Origin: Streptomyces sp. NBC_00775
GTDB taxonomy: Bacteria; Actinomycetota; Actinomycetes; Streptomycetales; Streptomycetaceae
Assembly (NCBI RefSeq): GCF_036347135.1
Contig: NZ_CP108938.1
Span: 2,914,001 to 2,978,000, forward strand
Direction of reading: 5' to 3'
Length of the DNA: 64,000 bases
Below, piece by piece: positions 1 to 10,412 of this stretch. The position numbers and the translations under genes are program-made. The notes beneath the pieces were generated by a model that made no database searches, had not been told where the DNA came from, and saw nothing but the letters and a program-made list of their open reading frames with translations. Numbering within the stretch: position 1 is the stretch's first letter; every line of letters starts with the position of its first letter.

Positions 1-112
1 TAGCGAGCCGCTGAGCGCCGTCGAGGTCGAGTGCGCCGTCCGCCGTGAAAGGCGTGACCATGGCGGTGAGGACCCGCCCGAAGGGGGTCTGCGGAGTGGA
101 GGTCGGAGCCAT
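1..112 (-). CDS. dapA: 4-hydroxy-tetrahydrodipicolinate synthase, N-terminal part (cut by window edge)
   Basis: Read on the minus strand, an ATG at 112-110 opens a frame that runs off the left edge: 37 codons beginning [20 protein letters not shown] and continuing [12 protein letters not shown]. The segment [21 protein letters not shown] is the classic start of the DapA TIM barrel, which condenses pyruvate with aspartate semialdehyde in lysine/diaminopimelate synthesis. The catalytic lysine and the rest of the barrel lie outside the window. It follows thyX in the same direction about 210 bp downstream, as in other streptomycetes. The ribosome-binding site is weak. The identity rests on only 37 residues plus context; dapB nearby supports it. 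Confidence 0.8.
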   Translation of the reverse strand, partial: MAPTSTPQTPFGRVLTAMVTPFTADGALDLDGAQRLA

Positions 113-185
113 GGGTAACACGCTACTCGCTGCTCAACACGTGGTCTGCCCTCGGGGGACACGACAAAGCACGACAAATGTGGAG

Positions 186-223
186 CCCGGCACTGCCTGC
201 TCGGGGGTTCAAGCAGTGCCGGG
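186..223 (-). terminator. Hairpin downstream of thyX
   Basis: Perfect 11-bp inverted repeat CCCGGCACTGC / GCAGTGCCGGG (186-196 and 213-223) with a 16-nt loop. It lies about 100 nt beyond the thyX stop and 74 nt before the dapA start, both on the minus strand. There is no U tract, which is usual for high-GC actinobacterial terminators. It could terminate thyX transcription or be an attenuator ahead of dapA; the sequence cannot distinguish these. Confidence 0.4.
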
Positions 224-322
224 TCCGTTTGATCAGGCTAGATGAACTTCTCGAAATGCCGCAATACGGACACTTCGCTCGGCTGATCCGTACATCAGTG
301 CCGGAAGGCGTGCGGAAGCGCG

Positions 323-1063
323 CTACGGCGCCACGCGCCCGTTGCCGTTGAAGGCGGCGTACGTGAGCGGCATGAGCTTGGCCCACTCCGCTTCCATCTT
401 CTCCCCGACCATCTCGATCTCGCGCTGCGGGAAGGACGGGACTTTGGCCAGCTCATGCTGGGTGCGCAGGCCCAGGAAGTGCATCAGCGAGCGGGCGTTG
501 CACGTGGCGTACATCGAGGAGAAGAGGCCGACCGGCAGGACCGCACGGGCGACCTCGCGGGCTACGCCGGCGGCGAGCATCTCCTGGTACGCCTCGTACG
601 CCTGCCGGTATGAGTCCTCCATCACACGGCCCGTGAGCTCCTGCTGGGCCTGGGTGCCCTCGACGAAGACGTACTTGCCGGGGCGGCCCTCCTGGACCAG
701 CTTGCGGGACTCGTCCGGGACGTAGAAGACGGGCTCGAGCTCCCTGTACCGACCCGATTCCTCGTTGTACGACCAGCCCACGCGGTGCCGCATGAACTCG
801 CGGAAGACGAAGATCGGGGCACTGATGAAGAACGTCATCGAGTTGTGCTCGAAGGGGCTGCCGTGCCGGTCCCGCATCAGGTAGTTGATCAGGCCCTTGG
901 ACCGCTCCGGGTCCTTCTTCAGCTCGTCCAGGGACTGCTCCCCGGCGGTGGAGACACGGGCGGCGAACAGCACATCGGCGTCGGACGCCGTGTGCTTGAT
1001 CAGCTCGACGGTGACATCGCTGCGGAAGCTGGGCTTGAGGTCGTCGGCGGGGGTGTCGGTCAC
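323..1063 (-). CDS. thyX: Flavin-dependent thymidylate synthase ThyX
   Basis: Makes dTMP from dUMP with methylene-tetrahydrofolate, FAD and NADPH. From the GTG at 1063-1061 the protein is 246 residues, the usual size in actinobacteria. The ThyX signature RHRVGWSYNEESGRY is at residues 92-106, holding the RHR that contacts FAD and dUMP. The frame stays open much further upstream, but the extra residues are low-complexity Arg/Pro-rich and unlike ThyX. The chosen GTG has GGAAGG just upstream on the minus strand and gives the expected N-terminus VTDTPADDLKPSFRSDVTVE. An ATG 21 nt upstream (MGRTLRT) is the main alternative. It sits between a small membrane-protein gene on the other strand and dapA. 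Confidence 0.95.
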   Translation of the reverse strand: MTDTPADDLKPSFRSDVTVELIKHTASDADVLFAARVSTAGEQSLDELKKDPERSKGLINYLMRDRHGSPFEHNSMTFFISAPIFVFREFMRHRVGWSYNEESGRYRELEPVFYVPDESRKLVQEGRPGKYVFVEGTQAQQELTGRVMEDSYRQAYEAYQEMLAAGVAREVARAVLPVGLFSSMYATCNARSLMHFLGLRTQHELAKVPSFPQREIEMVGEKMEAEWAKLMPLTYAAFNGNGRVAP

Positions 1064-1256
1064 GGTGCGCAGGGTCCTTCCCATCACAGGCTCGGGCGGC
1101 GCCCACTCTACGGCCCGGCACTGACAACGGGGCGTTCGGTACCTTGCCGCGACATTCGTCGGCGAACTTCTGCGAATTCGGTGATTCTGGGCACCTCTTG
1201 GGGCATTCGCTCGTCTGTATGGGTGACGGCGATTTCGTTCGAGTCGCTGGTCACCA

Positions 1257-1276
1257 GATCCATGGATCCATGGATC
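1257..1276. repeat. Perfect 20-bp palindrome in the thyX upstream region
   Basis: GATCCATGGATCCATGGATC is its own reverse complement and is built from iterated GATCCATG units, with a further partial unit running to 1280. It lies between the divergent thyX and the small gene at 1311, about 30 nt upstream of the latter's start codon. It could be a regulator site or a simple repeat expansion. No family-specific operator consensus is recognised. Confidence 0.5.
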
Positions 1277-1310
1277 CATCGCTACGAGTCTCCAGAGGAG
1301 AAGCAGCCCC

Positions 1311-1550
1311 ATGTTCCGTCGGCGCGAGCCCGTCCCGTTCGCCTTCATCGCCGAAGCCGACCAGTTCCGCAGCAATGTCTCACCGCCGCCCCGCGAGCGT
1401 GCGTCCGCCGGACAGATAGCCGGCCGGTGGCTCATTGGGCTCACCATGGTCGCCGGGCTCGCCGGATCCTTGATCCTCGGCATGCCCGCCCTGTCACAGG
1501 ATCAGTCACCTGCGAAGACACAGCATTCCGAGGCGTCGGACGGCCGCTGA
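1311..1550 (+). CDS. Small single-pass membrane protein, unknown function
   Basis: A 79-residue protein starting MFRRREPVPFAFIAEADQF, with an ATG preceded by GAGGAGAAGCAG, a good ribosome-binding site. Residues about 40-62 (GRWLIGLTMVAGLAGSLILG) form one hydrophobic segment. The basic N-terminus would lie inside and the short polar C-terminal tail (SQDQSPAKTQHSEASDGR) outside. I recognise no catalytic motif and no named family. It is divergent from thyX and is followed 90 bp later by another membrane-protein gene on the same strand, so the two may be co-transcribed. Coding is supported by the ribosome-binding site and the membrane segment, not by homology I can name. Confidence 0.7.
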   Translation: MFRRREPVPFAFIAEADQFRSNVSPPPRERASAGQIAGRWLIGLTMVAGLAGSLILGMPALSQDQSPAKTQHSEASDGR

Positions 1551-1640
1551 CTCTTCCGGACCCCCAAGGGTGGTGAGCAGACACACGTCTCGATAGCCTC
1601 ACCGGGCACAGCCCATGCATGGATTGAGTGAGGTTCAGTC

Positions 1641-2198
1641 GTGCCCCTGCCCTTCCTGACGGCGGACCGCGCCTTTGACGAGGCGGCGGACGGTCTCGCG
1701 CTGCCGTTCGACGACCGTGACCGCTGGCGGCGTCCCTACCGGCCCGGACCGTGGCGGGTGGGCGCGGCAGCGCTCGTCCTGCTGCTCGCGTCGTATGTGC
1801 TCGTCGCCGCGGTGGTCATCGCGCTCACCGGGACCCTGACCGCGGCGGCGTCCTGTCTGGCCGGGGCCCTGGCCGCCATACTGTGCGCTCTGCGGCTGCT
1901 GCGCGTGGGCGTGTGGGTGAGCGCGCGTGGGCTGCGCCGGGCGGGCTTCTTCCTCACCCGTACGACGCCGTGGGAGCAGGTCGTGGCGGTGCGGACGGTG
2001 CAGCAGCCGGTCCGCTGGCTGGGCCTGCCGCGCACCGTTCAGGGGCAGGCGCTGATCCTCGTACGCAAGGATCGTGCGCCCGACGCCGTGCCGCCGCTGC
2101 TGACCACGCACAACGCCGACTTCCTGGCCCGTATGGAGGCCTTCGACCGGGCCGCGGACGGCATCGAGGTGTGGGCGGACGAGTACCGGCGGAGCTGA
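1641..2198 (+). CDS. Two-TM membrane protein with PH-like domain
   Basis: A 185-residue protein from a GTG start preceded by GTGAGG. Two hydrophobic segments (about residues 36-62 and 65-88) follow a charged N-terminus. The C-terminal soluble half contains WVSARGLRRAGFFLTRTTPWEQV and a pattern of short strands typical of the bacterial PH domains found C-terminal to paired TM helices. The function of that family is not settled. It converges on the next gene across a strong hairpin at 2225-2261. The PH-domain assignment is an inference from pattern; the membrane segments are directly visible. Confidence 0.8.
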   Translation: MPLPFLTADRAFDEAADGLALPFDDRDRWRRPYRPGPWRVGAAALVLLLASYVLVAAVVIALTGTLTAAASCLAGALAAILCALRLLRVGVWVSARGLRRAGFFLTRTTPWEQVVAVRTVQQPVRWLGLPRTVQGQALILVRKDRAPDAVPPLLTTHNADFLARMEAFDRAADGIEVWADEYRRS

Positions 2199-2224
2199 GG
2201 CCCCGTACGCCTCCCGCGCGCAGG

Positions 2225-2261
2225 AAAGGGGCCGGTCCGCACCACGCGGACCGGCCCCTTT
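2225..2261. terminator. Bidirectional terminator hairpin
   Basis: A 16-bp perfect stem, AAAGGGGCCGGTCCGC (2225-2240) with GCGGACCGGCCCCTTT (2246-2261), and a 5-nt loop. It lies between two convergent genes, with A and T runs at the stem ends, so it can act in both directions. Confidence 0.8.
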
Positions 2262-2323
2262 CGTGTCACCGCCGGGCGCGTACGGCCTTCGGGTTCGTGT
2301 CACCGGTGAGGTGTGTTCGGCCC

Positions 2324-2776
2324 TCAGGCCTCCACCGGCCTGCCCTCGTGCAGGGCGATGGCCCGCTGCATCGCCTTGCGGGCGCGCGGGGTGTCGCGGG
2401 CGTCGTGATAGGCGATCGCGAGGCGGAACCAGCTGCGCCAGTCGTCCGGGGCGTCCTCGGTCTCGGCCTTGCGCTTGGCGAAGACCTCGTCGGCGGAGTC
2501 ACGGTCGATGCGGCCACCGGTGGTGCGCCTCAACTCGTCGACGGGCAGGCCGCCTTCGGCATCCAGCTCGGAGGCGAGCCGGTTGGCCTTCCGGACGAAC
2601 TGGGTGTTCTTCCAGAGAAACCAGATGCCGATGACCGGCAGGATCAGCACCGCGACACCGAAGGTGACAGTGATCAGGGTGCCGTTTTGGATGAGCATCA
2701 CGCCTCGGCTGCCGACCAGGACGAAGTAGACGACCAGGACGGCTGCCGTGACGGCATAGGTGATCTTCGCGCGCAT
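2324..2776 (-). CDS. Membrane protein with C-terminal TPR-like helices, unknown function
   Basis: A 150-residue protein (MRAKITYAVTAAVLVVYFVL...). Two hydrophobic stretches, about residues 7-24 and 34-54, anchor it. The C-terminal 60 residues (DDWRSWFRLAIAYHDARDTPRARKAMQRAIAL) look like one tetratricopeptide-type helical hairpin, which suggests a protein-binding role. It is transcribed in the same direction as dapB, 31 bp downstream of the dapB stop, so it probably shares that transcript. No enzymatic motif is visible. Confidence 0.8.
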   Translation of the reverse strand: MRAKITYAVTAAVLVVYFVLVGSRGVMLIQNGTLITVTFGVAVLILPVIGIWFLWKNTQFVRKANRLASELDAEGGLPVDELRRTTGGRIDRDSADEVFAKRKAETEDAPDDWRSWFRLAIAYHDARDTPRARKAMQRAIALHEGRPVEA

Positions 2777-2807
2777 GTCTGCCAGCTATCTGTGTCCGTG
2801 CCTCGGC

Positions 2808-4983
<2,176 letters not shown>

Positions 4984-4987
<4 letters not shown>

Positions 4988-7200
4988 TTGTCGGTGTCGT
5001 CCTTCTTGTCATCGCCCTCTTCGCCCTCGATCACGGGGATCAGGGAGAGCTTGCCGCGGGAGTCGATCTCGGCGATCTCGACCTGGACCTTGGAGCCCAC
5101 ACCGAGTACGTCCTCGACGTTCTCCACGCGCTTGCCGCCGGCGAGCTTGCGGATCTGCGAGATGTGCAGCAGACCGTCCTTGCCCGGGAGCAGCGACACG
5201 AACGCACCGAAGGTCGTCGTCTTCACGACGGTGCCCAGGTAGCGCTCGCCGACCTCCGGCATGGTCGGGTTGGCGATCGAGTTGATCGTGGCGCGCGCGG
5301 CCTCGGCCTGCGAACCCTGGGCGGCACCGATGTAGATGGTGCCGTCGTCCTCGATCGTGATGTCGGCGCCGGTGTCCTCCTGGATCTGGTTGATCATCTT
5401 GCCCTTGGGGCCGATGACCTCACCGATCTTGTCCACGGGGATCTTGACGGTGATGATCCGCGGGGCGTTGGGGGACATCTCGTCCGGCGTGTCGATCGCT
5501 TCCATCATCACGTCGAGGATGTGGAGGCGGGCGTCGCGGGCCTGCTTGAGGGCCGCGGCCAGGACGGAGGCCGGGATGCCGTCCAGCTTGGTGTCGAGCT
5601 GGAGCGCGGTCACGAACTCCTTGGTTCCGGCGACCTTGAAGTCCATGTCACCGAACGCGTCCTCCGCACCGAGGATGTCGGTGAGGGCGACGTAGTGCGT
5701 CTGGCCGTCGATCTCCTGGGAGATCAGACCCATGGCGATACCGGCGACGGGGGCCTTCAGCGGCACACCGGCGTTCAGCAGCGACATGGTGGAGGCGCAG
5801 ACCGAGCCCATGGACGTCGAGCCGTTGGAGCCGAGGGCCTCGGACACCTGACGGATCGCGTAGGGGAACTCCTCGCGGGTCGGCAGGACCGGCACGATCG
5901 CGCGCTCGGCGAGCGCGCCGTGGCCGATCTCGCGGCGCTTCGGGGAGCCGACGCGGCCGGTCTCACCGACGGAGTACGGCGGGAAGTTGTAGTTGTGCAT
6001 GTAGCGCTTGCGGGTCACCGGGGAAAGGGTGTCCAGCTGCTGCTCCATGCGGAGCATGTTGAGGGTGGTGACGCCCAGGATCTGGGTCTCGCCACGCTCG
6101 AACAGCGCCGAGCCGTGCACGCGCGGGATGGCCTCGACCTCGGCGGCCAGCGTACGGATGTCCGTGACGCCGCGGCCGTCGATGCGGACCTTGTCCTTGA
6201 TGACGCGCTCGCGGACCAGCTTCTTGGTCAGCGCGCGGTAGGCGGCGGAGATCTCCTTCTCGCGGCCCTCGAAGGCCGGGAGGAGCTTCTCGGCGGCGAT
6301 CTCCTTGACGCGGTCCAGCTCGGCCTCGCGGTCCTGCTTGCCGGCGATGGTGAGCGCCTGGGACAGCTCGCTCTTGACCGCGGCGGTCAGGGCCTCCAGG
6401 ACGTCGTCCTGGTAGTCGAGGAAGACCGGGAACTCGCCGGTCGGCTTGGCGGCCTTGGCGGCGAGGTCGGCCTGGGCCTTGCAGAGCACCTTGATGAAGG
6501 GCTTCGCGGCGTCCAGACCGGCGGCGACGACCTCCTCGGTCGGCGCCTCGGCGCCGCCCGCGACCAGCTGGATGGTCTTGTCGGTGGCCTCGGCCTCGAC
6601 CATCATGATCGCGACGTCGCCGTCCTCCAGGGCGCGGCCCGCGACGACCATGTCGAAGACGGCGTCCTCGAGCTCGGTGTGCGTCGGGAACGCGACCCAC
6701 TGGCCGTTGATCAGCGCGACGCGGACGCCGCCGACCGGGCCGGAGAAGGGCAGACCGGCCAGCTGCGTGGACGCGGACGCGGCGTTGATCGCCACGACGT
6801 CGTACAGGTGGTCGGGGTTGAGCGCCATGATCGTCGCGACGACCTGGATCTCGTTGCGCAGGCCCTTCTTGAAGGACGGGCGCAGCGGGCGGTCGATGAG
6901 GCGACAGGTGAGGATGGCGTCCTCGGAGGGACGGCCCTCGCGGCGGAAGAAGCTGCCGGGGATCTTGCCGGCGGCGTACATCCGCTCCTCGACGTCCACC
7001 GTGAGGGGGAAGAAGTCGAGCTGGTCCTTGGGCTTCTTGGAGGCGGTGGTGGCCGACAGCACCATGGTGTCGTCGTCCAGGTACGCCACGGCGGAACCGG
7101 CGGCCTGCTTGGCCAGGCGGCCCGTCTCGAAGCGGATGGTGCGGGTGCCGAAGGAACCGTTGTCGATAACGGCCTCGGCGTAGTGGGTCTCGTTCTCCAC
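4984..7200 (-). CDS. pnp: Polynucleotide phosphorylase
   Basis: A 738-residue 3'-to-5' phosphorolytic exoribonuclease that can also add 3' tails in actinomycetes; the Streptomyces enzyme was first described as guanosine pentaphosphate synthetase I (gpsI). The order is two RNase PH-like domains (about 15-230 and 335-550) joined by a helical linker, a KH domain near residues 580-640 with the GPKG loop near 595, and an S1 domain near 655-725, ending in an acidic tail. The start is GTG ([15 protein letters not shown]) with GAGGAG about 10 nt upstream. It follows rpsO and is coupled to the M16 protease gene by overlapping codons. Confidence 0.97.
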
Positions 7201-7563
7201 TAGCGTTTTCTCCTCGTCTTCGTCCCGTCCTGCCCGTGTGGCAGGGGGACGGTGGCGGAGAGGCGCTCCTTCTGGTGCGGGCCGGTCTTCGATCGAAGCA
7301 CCCGGGTTCGCAATCCCCCGGGGGCCACTACCGAGGACCGGCGGCGGCGAGGTGCGCGTCTCCTCGTTCGTTGTCGTGACGGTGCCCTACCCGGCGGGTA
7401 CGGCGTCGTCACGCTGTGTCGTACGTGCTGTGTCCTGCGTATTGCGTTGTGCTACCACAGTACAAAGCGTCAGTGACACTCCGCACGTACAGAGCACCGA
7501 CAGCAGCACGTACAGCAAAAGGAGCGGCTCCCAAGAAGTGGGAACCGCTCCCTTCACGGCGTC
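7201..7563 (-). promoter_or_regulatory. rpsO-pnp intergenic region
   Basis: 363 bp without a gene. From the rpsO side it holds a processing or terminator hairpin (7521-7551), a relatively AT-rich stretch near 7440-7500 where a pnp promoter is most likely, and GC-rich leader sequence up to the pnp ribosome-binding site. In S. coelicolor this intergenic region is known to carry pnp promoter activity and an RNase III-cleaved hairpin. No exact promoter hexamers are assigned here. Confidence 0.5.
7521..7551 (-). terminator. rpsO-pnp intergenic hairpin
   Basis: GGAGCGGCTCCC (7521-7532) pairs with GGGAACCGCTCC (7540-7551), 12 bp with one internal mismatch and a 7-nt loop. It starts 12 nt beyond the rpsO stop. 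By analogy with the characterised S. coelicolor rpsO-pnp region, it is a partial terminator and RNase III processing site through which pnp feeds back on its own mRNA; that role is inferred from homologous position. Confidence 0.65.
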
Positions 7564-7851
7564 TTACTTGGCGCCCGCCGCACCGCGGCGGATGCCCAGG
7601 CGGTCGACCAGCGCACGGAAGCGCTGGATGTCCTTCTTGGCCAGGTACTGCAGCAGCCGGCGGCGCTGACCGACCAGGATCAGCAGACCACGACGGGAGT
7701 GGTGGTCGTGCTTGTGGGTCTTGAGGTGCTCGGTCAGGTCCGAGATGCGGCGCGAGAGCATGGCGACCTGGACCTCGGGGGAGCCGGTGTCGCCCTCCTT
7801 CTGACCGAACTCGCCGATGATCTGCTTCTTCGTAGCGGCGTCGAGCGACAC
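7564..7851 (-). CDS. rpsO: 30S ribosomal protein S15
   Basis: A 95-residue S15 protein that binds 16S rRNA helices h20-h22 and starts assembly of the 30S platform. The body [20 protein letters not shown] and [17 protein letters not shown] are hallmark S15 sequences. The start is GTG at 7851-7849 ([11 protein letters not shown]), preceded by GAGGAG. An open frame continues 16 codons upstream, but these extra residues are not part of S15. It is the first gene of the rpsO-pnp-pepR group. Confidence 0.97.
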   Translation of the reverse strand: MSLDAATKKQIIGEFGQKEGDTGSPEVQVAMLSRRISDLTEHLKTHKHDHHSRRGLLILVGQRRRLLQYLAKKDIQRFRALVDRLGIRRGAAGAK

Positions 7852-8116
7852 GCGTACTCCTCGTAGTCTCTGAGTAGCCACCGAGTGCCCCTGGTCCACA
7901 TCTCAGGGGAGCTTCCGTTACTCGGGAGGCGGGGATCCGCTGGGCGCGGCCTCCAGAGCGGTGAGCTCCAGGGGTGCGTACACAAACGGCCGTCACACAG
8001 CGTACCAGCCTGGACGGACGCGTCCGCCCGGGTCTCCGAACCTGCCGAAGGCCACCGACCTGGCCACTAGTGTGACCGCACAGGTCATTCGTACGTGGGG
8101 AAGGGGCCGCCGGAAC

Positions 8117-8413
8117 ATGGCCGAGGAAACGGACAAGGACGTCAAGGCGCGCAAGGAGCGGGAGAAGGACGAGCTCTACGCCCTCGACATCTCGGGCGTC
8201 GAATGGCACAGCGCGCCGGGCACGGAGGAGCACGAGGAGCGGGTCGAGATCGCGTATCTGCCCGAGGGCGCGGTGGCCATGCGTTCGTCCCTCGACCCGG
8301 ACACGGTCCTGCGGTACACGGAGGCCGAGTGGCGGGCCTTCGTGCTGGGGGCCCGGGACGGGGAGTTCGATCTGGAGCCGGCGCCGCACAATGGCGGGCT
8401 CGTGGCGGAGTAG
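8117..8413 (+). CDS. bldB: BldB-like DUF397 developmental regulator
   Basis: A 98-residue acidic protein of the actinomycete-specific DUF397 family, marked by WRAFVLGARDGEFDLE near the C-terminus and ISGVEWHSAPG near residue 30. Its length, the tyrosine at residue 21 (KDELYALD) and its place beside the rpsO/EspI-like region match what I recall of S. coelicolor BldB, which is needed for aerial growth and antibiotic production. Streptomyces genomes carry many DUF397 paralogues, but those usually sit next to an XRE regulator gene and none is present here. The ATG at 8117 was chosen because upstream residues are not family-like. It converges on the beta-propeller gene. Confidence 0.75.
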   Translation: MAEETDKDVKARKEREKDELYALDISGVEWHSAPGTEEHEERVEIAYLPEGAVAMRSSLDPDTVLRYTEAEWRAFVLGARDGEFDLEPAPHNGGLVAE

Positions 8414-8466
8414 GCACGACGGCGGCAGAGACGGCAGCAAAGACGGCAGCAGAGCGGGAACGGTGA

Positions 8467-8500
8467 AGGGCCGACGCGGAGAGTTCTCCGCGTCGGCCCT
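8467..8500. terminator. Bidirectional terminator hairpin
   Basis: A perfect 15-bp stem, AGGGCCGACGCGGAG with CTCCGCGTCGGCCCT, and loop AGTT, lies between the convergent bldB-like and beta-propeller genes. Just beyond it, TGTGTCGTGACATGTGTCGTG contains a short tandem repeat. Confidence 0.8.
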
Positions 8501-8528
8501 CATTACATGTGTCGTGACATGTGTCGTG

Positions 8529-10010
8529 TCAGTGGAAACTTCCGATGGCCACCGCGGCCAGTACCGGGTCGTCCGGGTGCCCGGAGGGCGCCGAGAGCTG
8601 GCGGGGCGAGAAGAACGCCGTGCCGTGTTCGACGAGGATGTCGGACCATTCGGGGGTTTCCATGCGGGTGGCGTCGTCCGGCAGGTTGAAGAAGAGGAAC
8701 GGCTTCTGCTTGCCCGTGGCGGGATCGATGCTCACGATGGCGGCCGGTCCGACGTTGTCGGAGCTCGGCCGGTAGGCCAGGAGCTTGCCCCCGCTCACCT
8801 TCACGGGCCAGAGCGGCTGCAGGGACCGTCCGTCGTACTTCCGCAGGGTCTTGCCCGTCTTCGCGTCGAACCCGGCGATCCAGTTCTCCGGCTGGCCGAT
8901 GTCGCCGTCCGCCTTGCTCGCGACGAAGATCTTGCCGTCCCCGACGACCATCGCGTAGCAGTTCTCCATCACCCCGAAGTACTCCGTGCCGTCGAACGAG
9001 CTGCCGCACATCGGGTCGAAGCGTCCGCCCTGCATGGAGATCGTGGTGGCGTACCGGCCCTGGCCGTCGAGGGTGATCAGGTCGGTCACGCCGTAGTCAC
9101 CGGCCCCGACGGCGAGCACCGGCGGGTCCGAGGAGGGCATGTAGACGCCGGTGAGCCCGTCCTTGAGCTTGTACGTCCATTGCGGCTTGCCGGTGGCGGG
9201 ATCGAGCTTCTGCACCCGGTACGCGTGCGTGGACTCCTCTCCGCAGCGGAGCAGGACGAGAAGGCTGCGGCCGCCCGCGAAGCCCGTGTCCTCGCAGGTG
9301 GATACGGTGGTGCTCTTCCACAGCTGCTTGCCGTCGCTCATGCCGTAGGCCACGGAACCGTTGCCCCACGCCACCGCGACCGTGCCGCGCGCCATCGTCA
9401 GGTTCGTGTTCGTCACGTACGCGGTCTTCGCGTCCGGCATCGTCGCCGTCCACAGTTTCTTGCCGGTGTCGAGGTCGACGAAGACCACCTCGTCACACAT
9501 GCTCTCGTCCTTGGTGCCCTTGCGCTTGGCGGGCTGGACGACGACGGCGGTGCGGCCGTCCGCGGTGACGTGCTTGGTGGTCGCGCAGATGTGGCCGTCC
9601 AGCTTGAGGGTCCACGCCGTCTCGCCGTCGGCCAGCTTGAAGCCCGTGAGGCGGTTCCTGATGCCCTTGGCGAAGATCTTGTCGGTCGCCCAGGTGCCGG
9701 GGGCGTACCGGGTCTCGTCCTCCGGCAGCTTGTCCTCGCTGTACTCGACGAGGAGTTCGCCCTCGGGCGAGCTCGGGAGCTTCTCGACCGTGTCCCTGAT
9801 CTCGTCGGGGGCTTGCGGAGCAGCCGTCGGCTTGCTGTTCGCCGGAGTGTTGTCACCGGTCCCGTACATCAGAAGCCACCCGCCCGCGCACAGCACCACG
9901 ACGAGTACGGCGGCCACGGCGCCGAACAGTCTCATGCGGCGCTGTCTTCGGTCGGTGTCCGCCGCCAACGCGGATTGGGTGTACGGAGAAGGAGGCGGGC
10001 CGAAGCTCAC
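8529..10010 (-). CDS. Membrane-anchored PQQ-type beta-propeller protein
   Basis: A 493-residue protein. A short cytoplasmic Pro-rich N-terminus is followed by one TM segment (about residues 27-48, LFGAVAAVLVVVLCAGGWLL); the rest is extracytoplasmic. Repeated blades of the type DLDTGKKLWTATM, LDPATGKPQWTYK, FDAKTGKTLRKYD and IDPATGKQKPF mark a PQQ-like beta-propeller, normally a binding scaffold when no PQQ ligands are present. Several paired cysteines fit an oxidising location. Similar proteins occur near type VII secretion loci in streptomycetes, which suits the EspI-like neighbour, but no catalytic role can be read from the sequence. It diverges from the EspI-like gene. Confidence 0.85.
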   Translation of the reverse strand: MSFGPPPSPYTQSALAADTDRRQRRMRLFGAVAAVLVVVLCAGGWLLMYGTGDNTPANSKPTAAPQAPDEIRDTVEKLPSSPEGELLVEYSEDKLPEDETRYAPGTWATDKIFAKGIRNRLTGFKLADGETAWTLKLDGHICATTKHVTADGRTAVVVQPAKRKGTKDESMCDEVVFVDLDTGKKLWTATMPDAKTAYVTNTNLTMARGTVAVAWGNGSVAYGMSDGKQLWKSTTVSTCEDTGFAGGRSLLVLLRCGEESTHAYRVQKLDPATGKPQWTYKLKDGLTGVYMPSSDPPVLAVGAGDYGVTDLITLDGQGRYATTISMQGGRFDPMCGSSFDGTEYFGVMENCYAMVVGDGKIFVASKADGDIGQPENWIAGFDAKTGKTLRKYDGRSLQPLWPVKVSGGKLLAYRPSSDNVGPAAIVSIDPATGKQKPFLFFNLPDDATRMETPEWSDILVEHGTAFFSPRQLSAPSGHPDDPVLAAVAIGSFH

Positions 10011-10412
10011 GCGCGGAAGTCCTCTCGGTGAAGGCAGTTCGGTCTTGGGGGAGCCCCCTACTATGCCCGCTCGTTGATCGTGTACATGCGGGGGGCAACG
10101 TCGCTGTCTCGATAGCTTCGTTTGTCCGCTTTGGTGGTCAATAGCGGGCGTGCGTACGCCACTTCTGGGCAGGGTGTGACGTAGCGGGCAGTCGCGGTGG
10201 GGTGGACAGGCCTGCCGCAGTGACAGTCATGGTGATTAGGCTGGGACCGGGCGCGACGCCAGAACCCGTGGACGGGTCGGCCGCGTTCCAGGGGGATCCG
10301 GGTCAATTCGGACGACCTCGAACGACTTCGGACGACTACGGGCGTCTACGGACGACAGAAGAACGGTCGCCCCGGCACGGCTTGAGGGTGCTCGACCACA
10401 TCAGGAGGAATT
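10011..10412. promoter_or_regulatory. Divergent intergenic region between beta-propeller and EspI-like genes
   Basis: 402 bp with no convincing gene; small open frames here lack ribosome-binding sites and family matches. It must hold promoters for both flanking genes. The segment 10307-10360 repeats the pattern GGACGAC/CGAACGAC/GGACGAC several times. A strong AGGAGGAATT ribosome-binding site at the right end serves the GTG at 10413. Confidence 0.5.

Noticed and set aside
186..223. tRNA-like T-arm (GGGGTTCAAGC) near dapA
   Set aside because: Only the loop resembles a T-arm; no acceptor, D-arm or anticodon arm can be drawn. It is a plain 11-bp hairpin.
1064..1483. N-terminal extension of ThyX to 386 residues
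   Set aside because: Extra residues are Arg/Pro-rich, overlap the divergent small gene and are not part of the ThyX family.
5164..7203. 679-codon open frame on the plus strand opposite pnp
   Set aside because: A shadow of pnp caused by GC-rich third positions; its Asp/Val/Gly/Leu/Arg-only composition has no domain signal and no ribosome-binding site.
7290..7330. tRNA-like GGGTTCGCAATCCC upstream of pnp
   Set aside because: No matching acceptor stem or anticodon arm in either direction within 90 nt.
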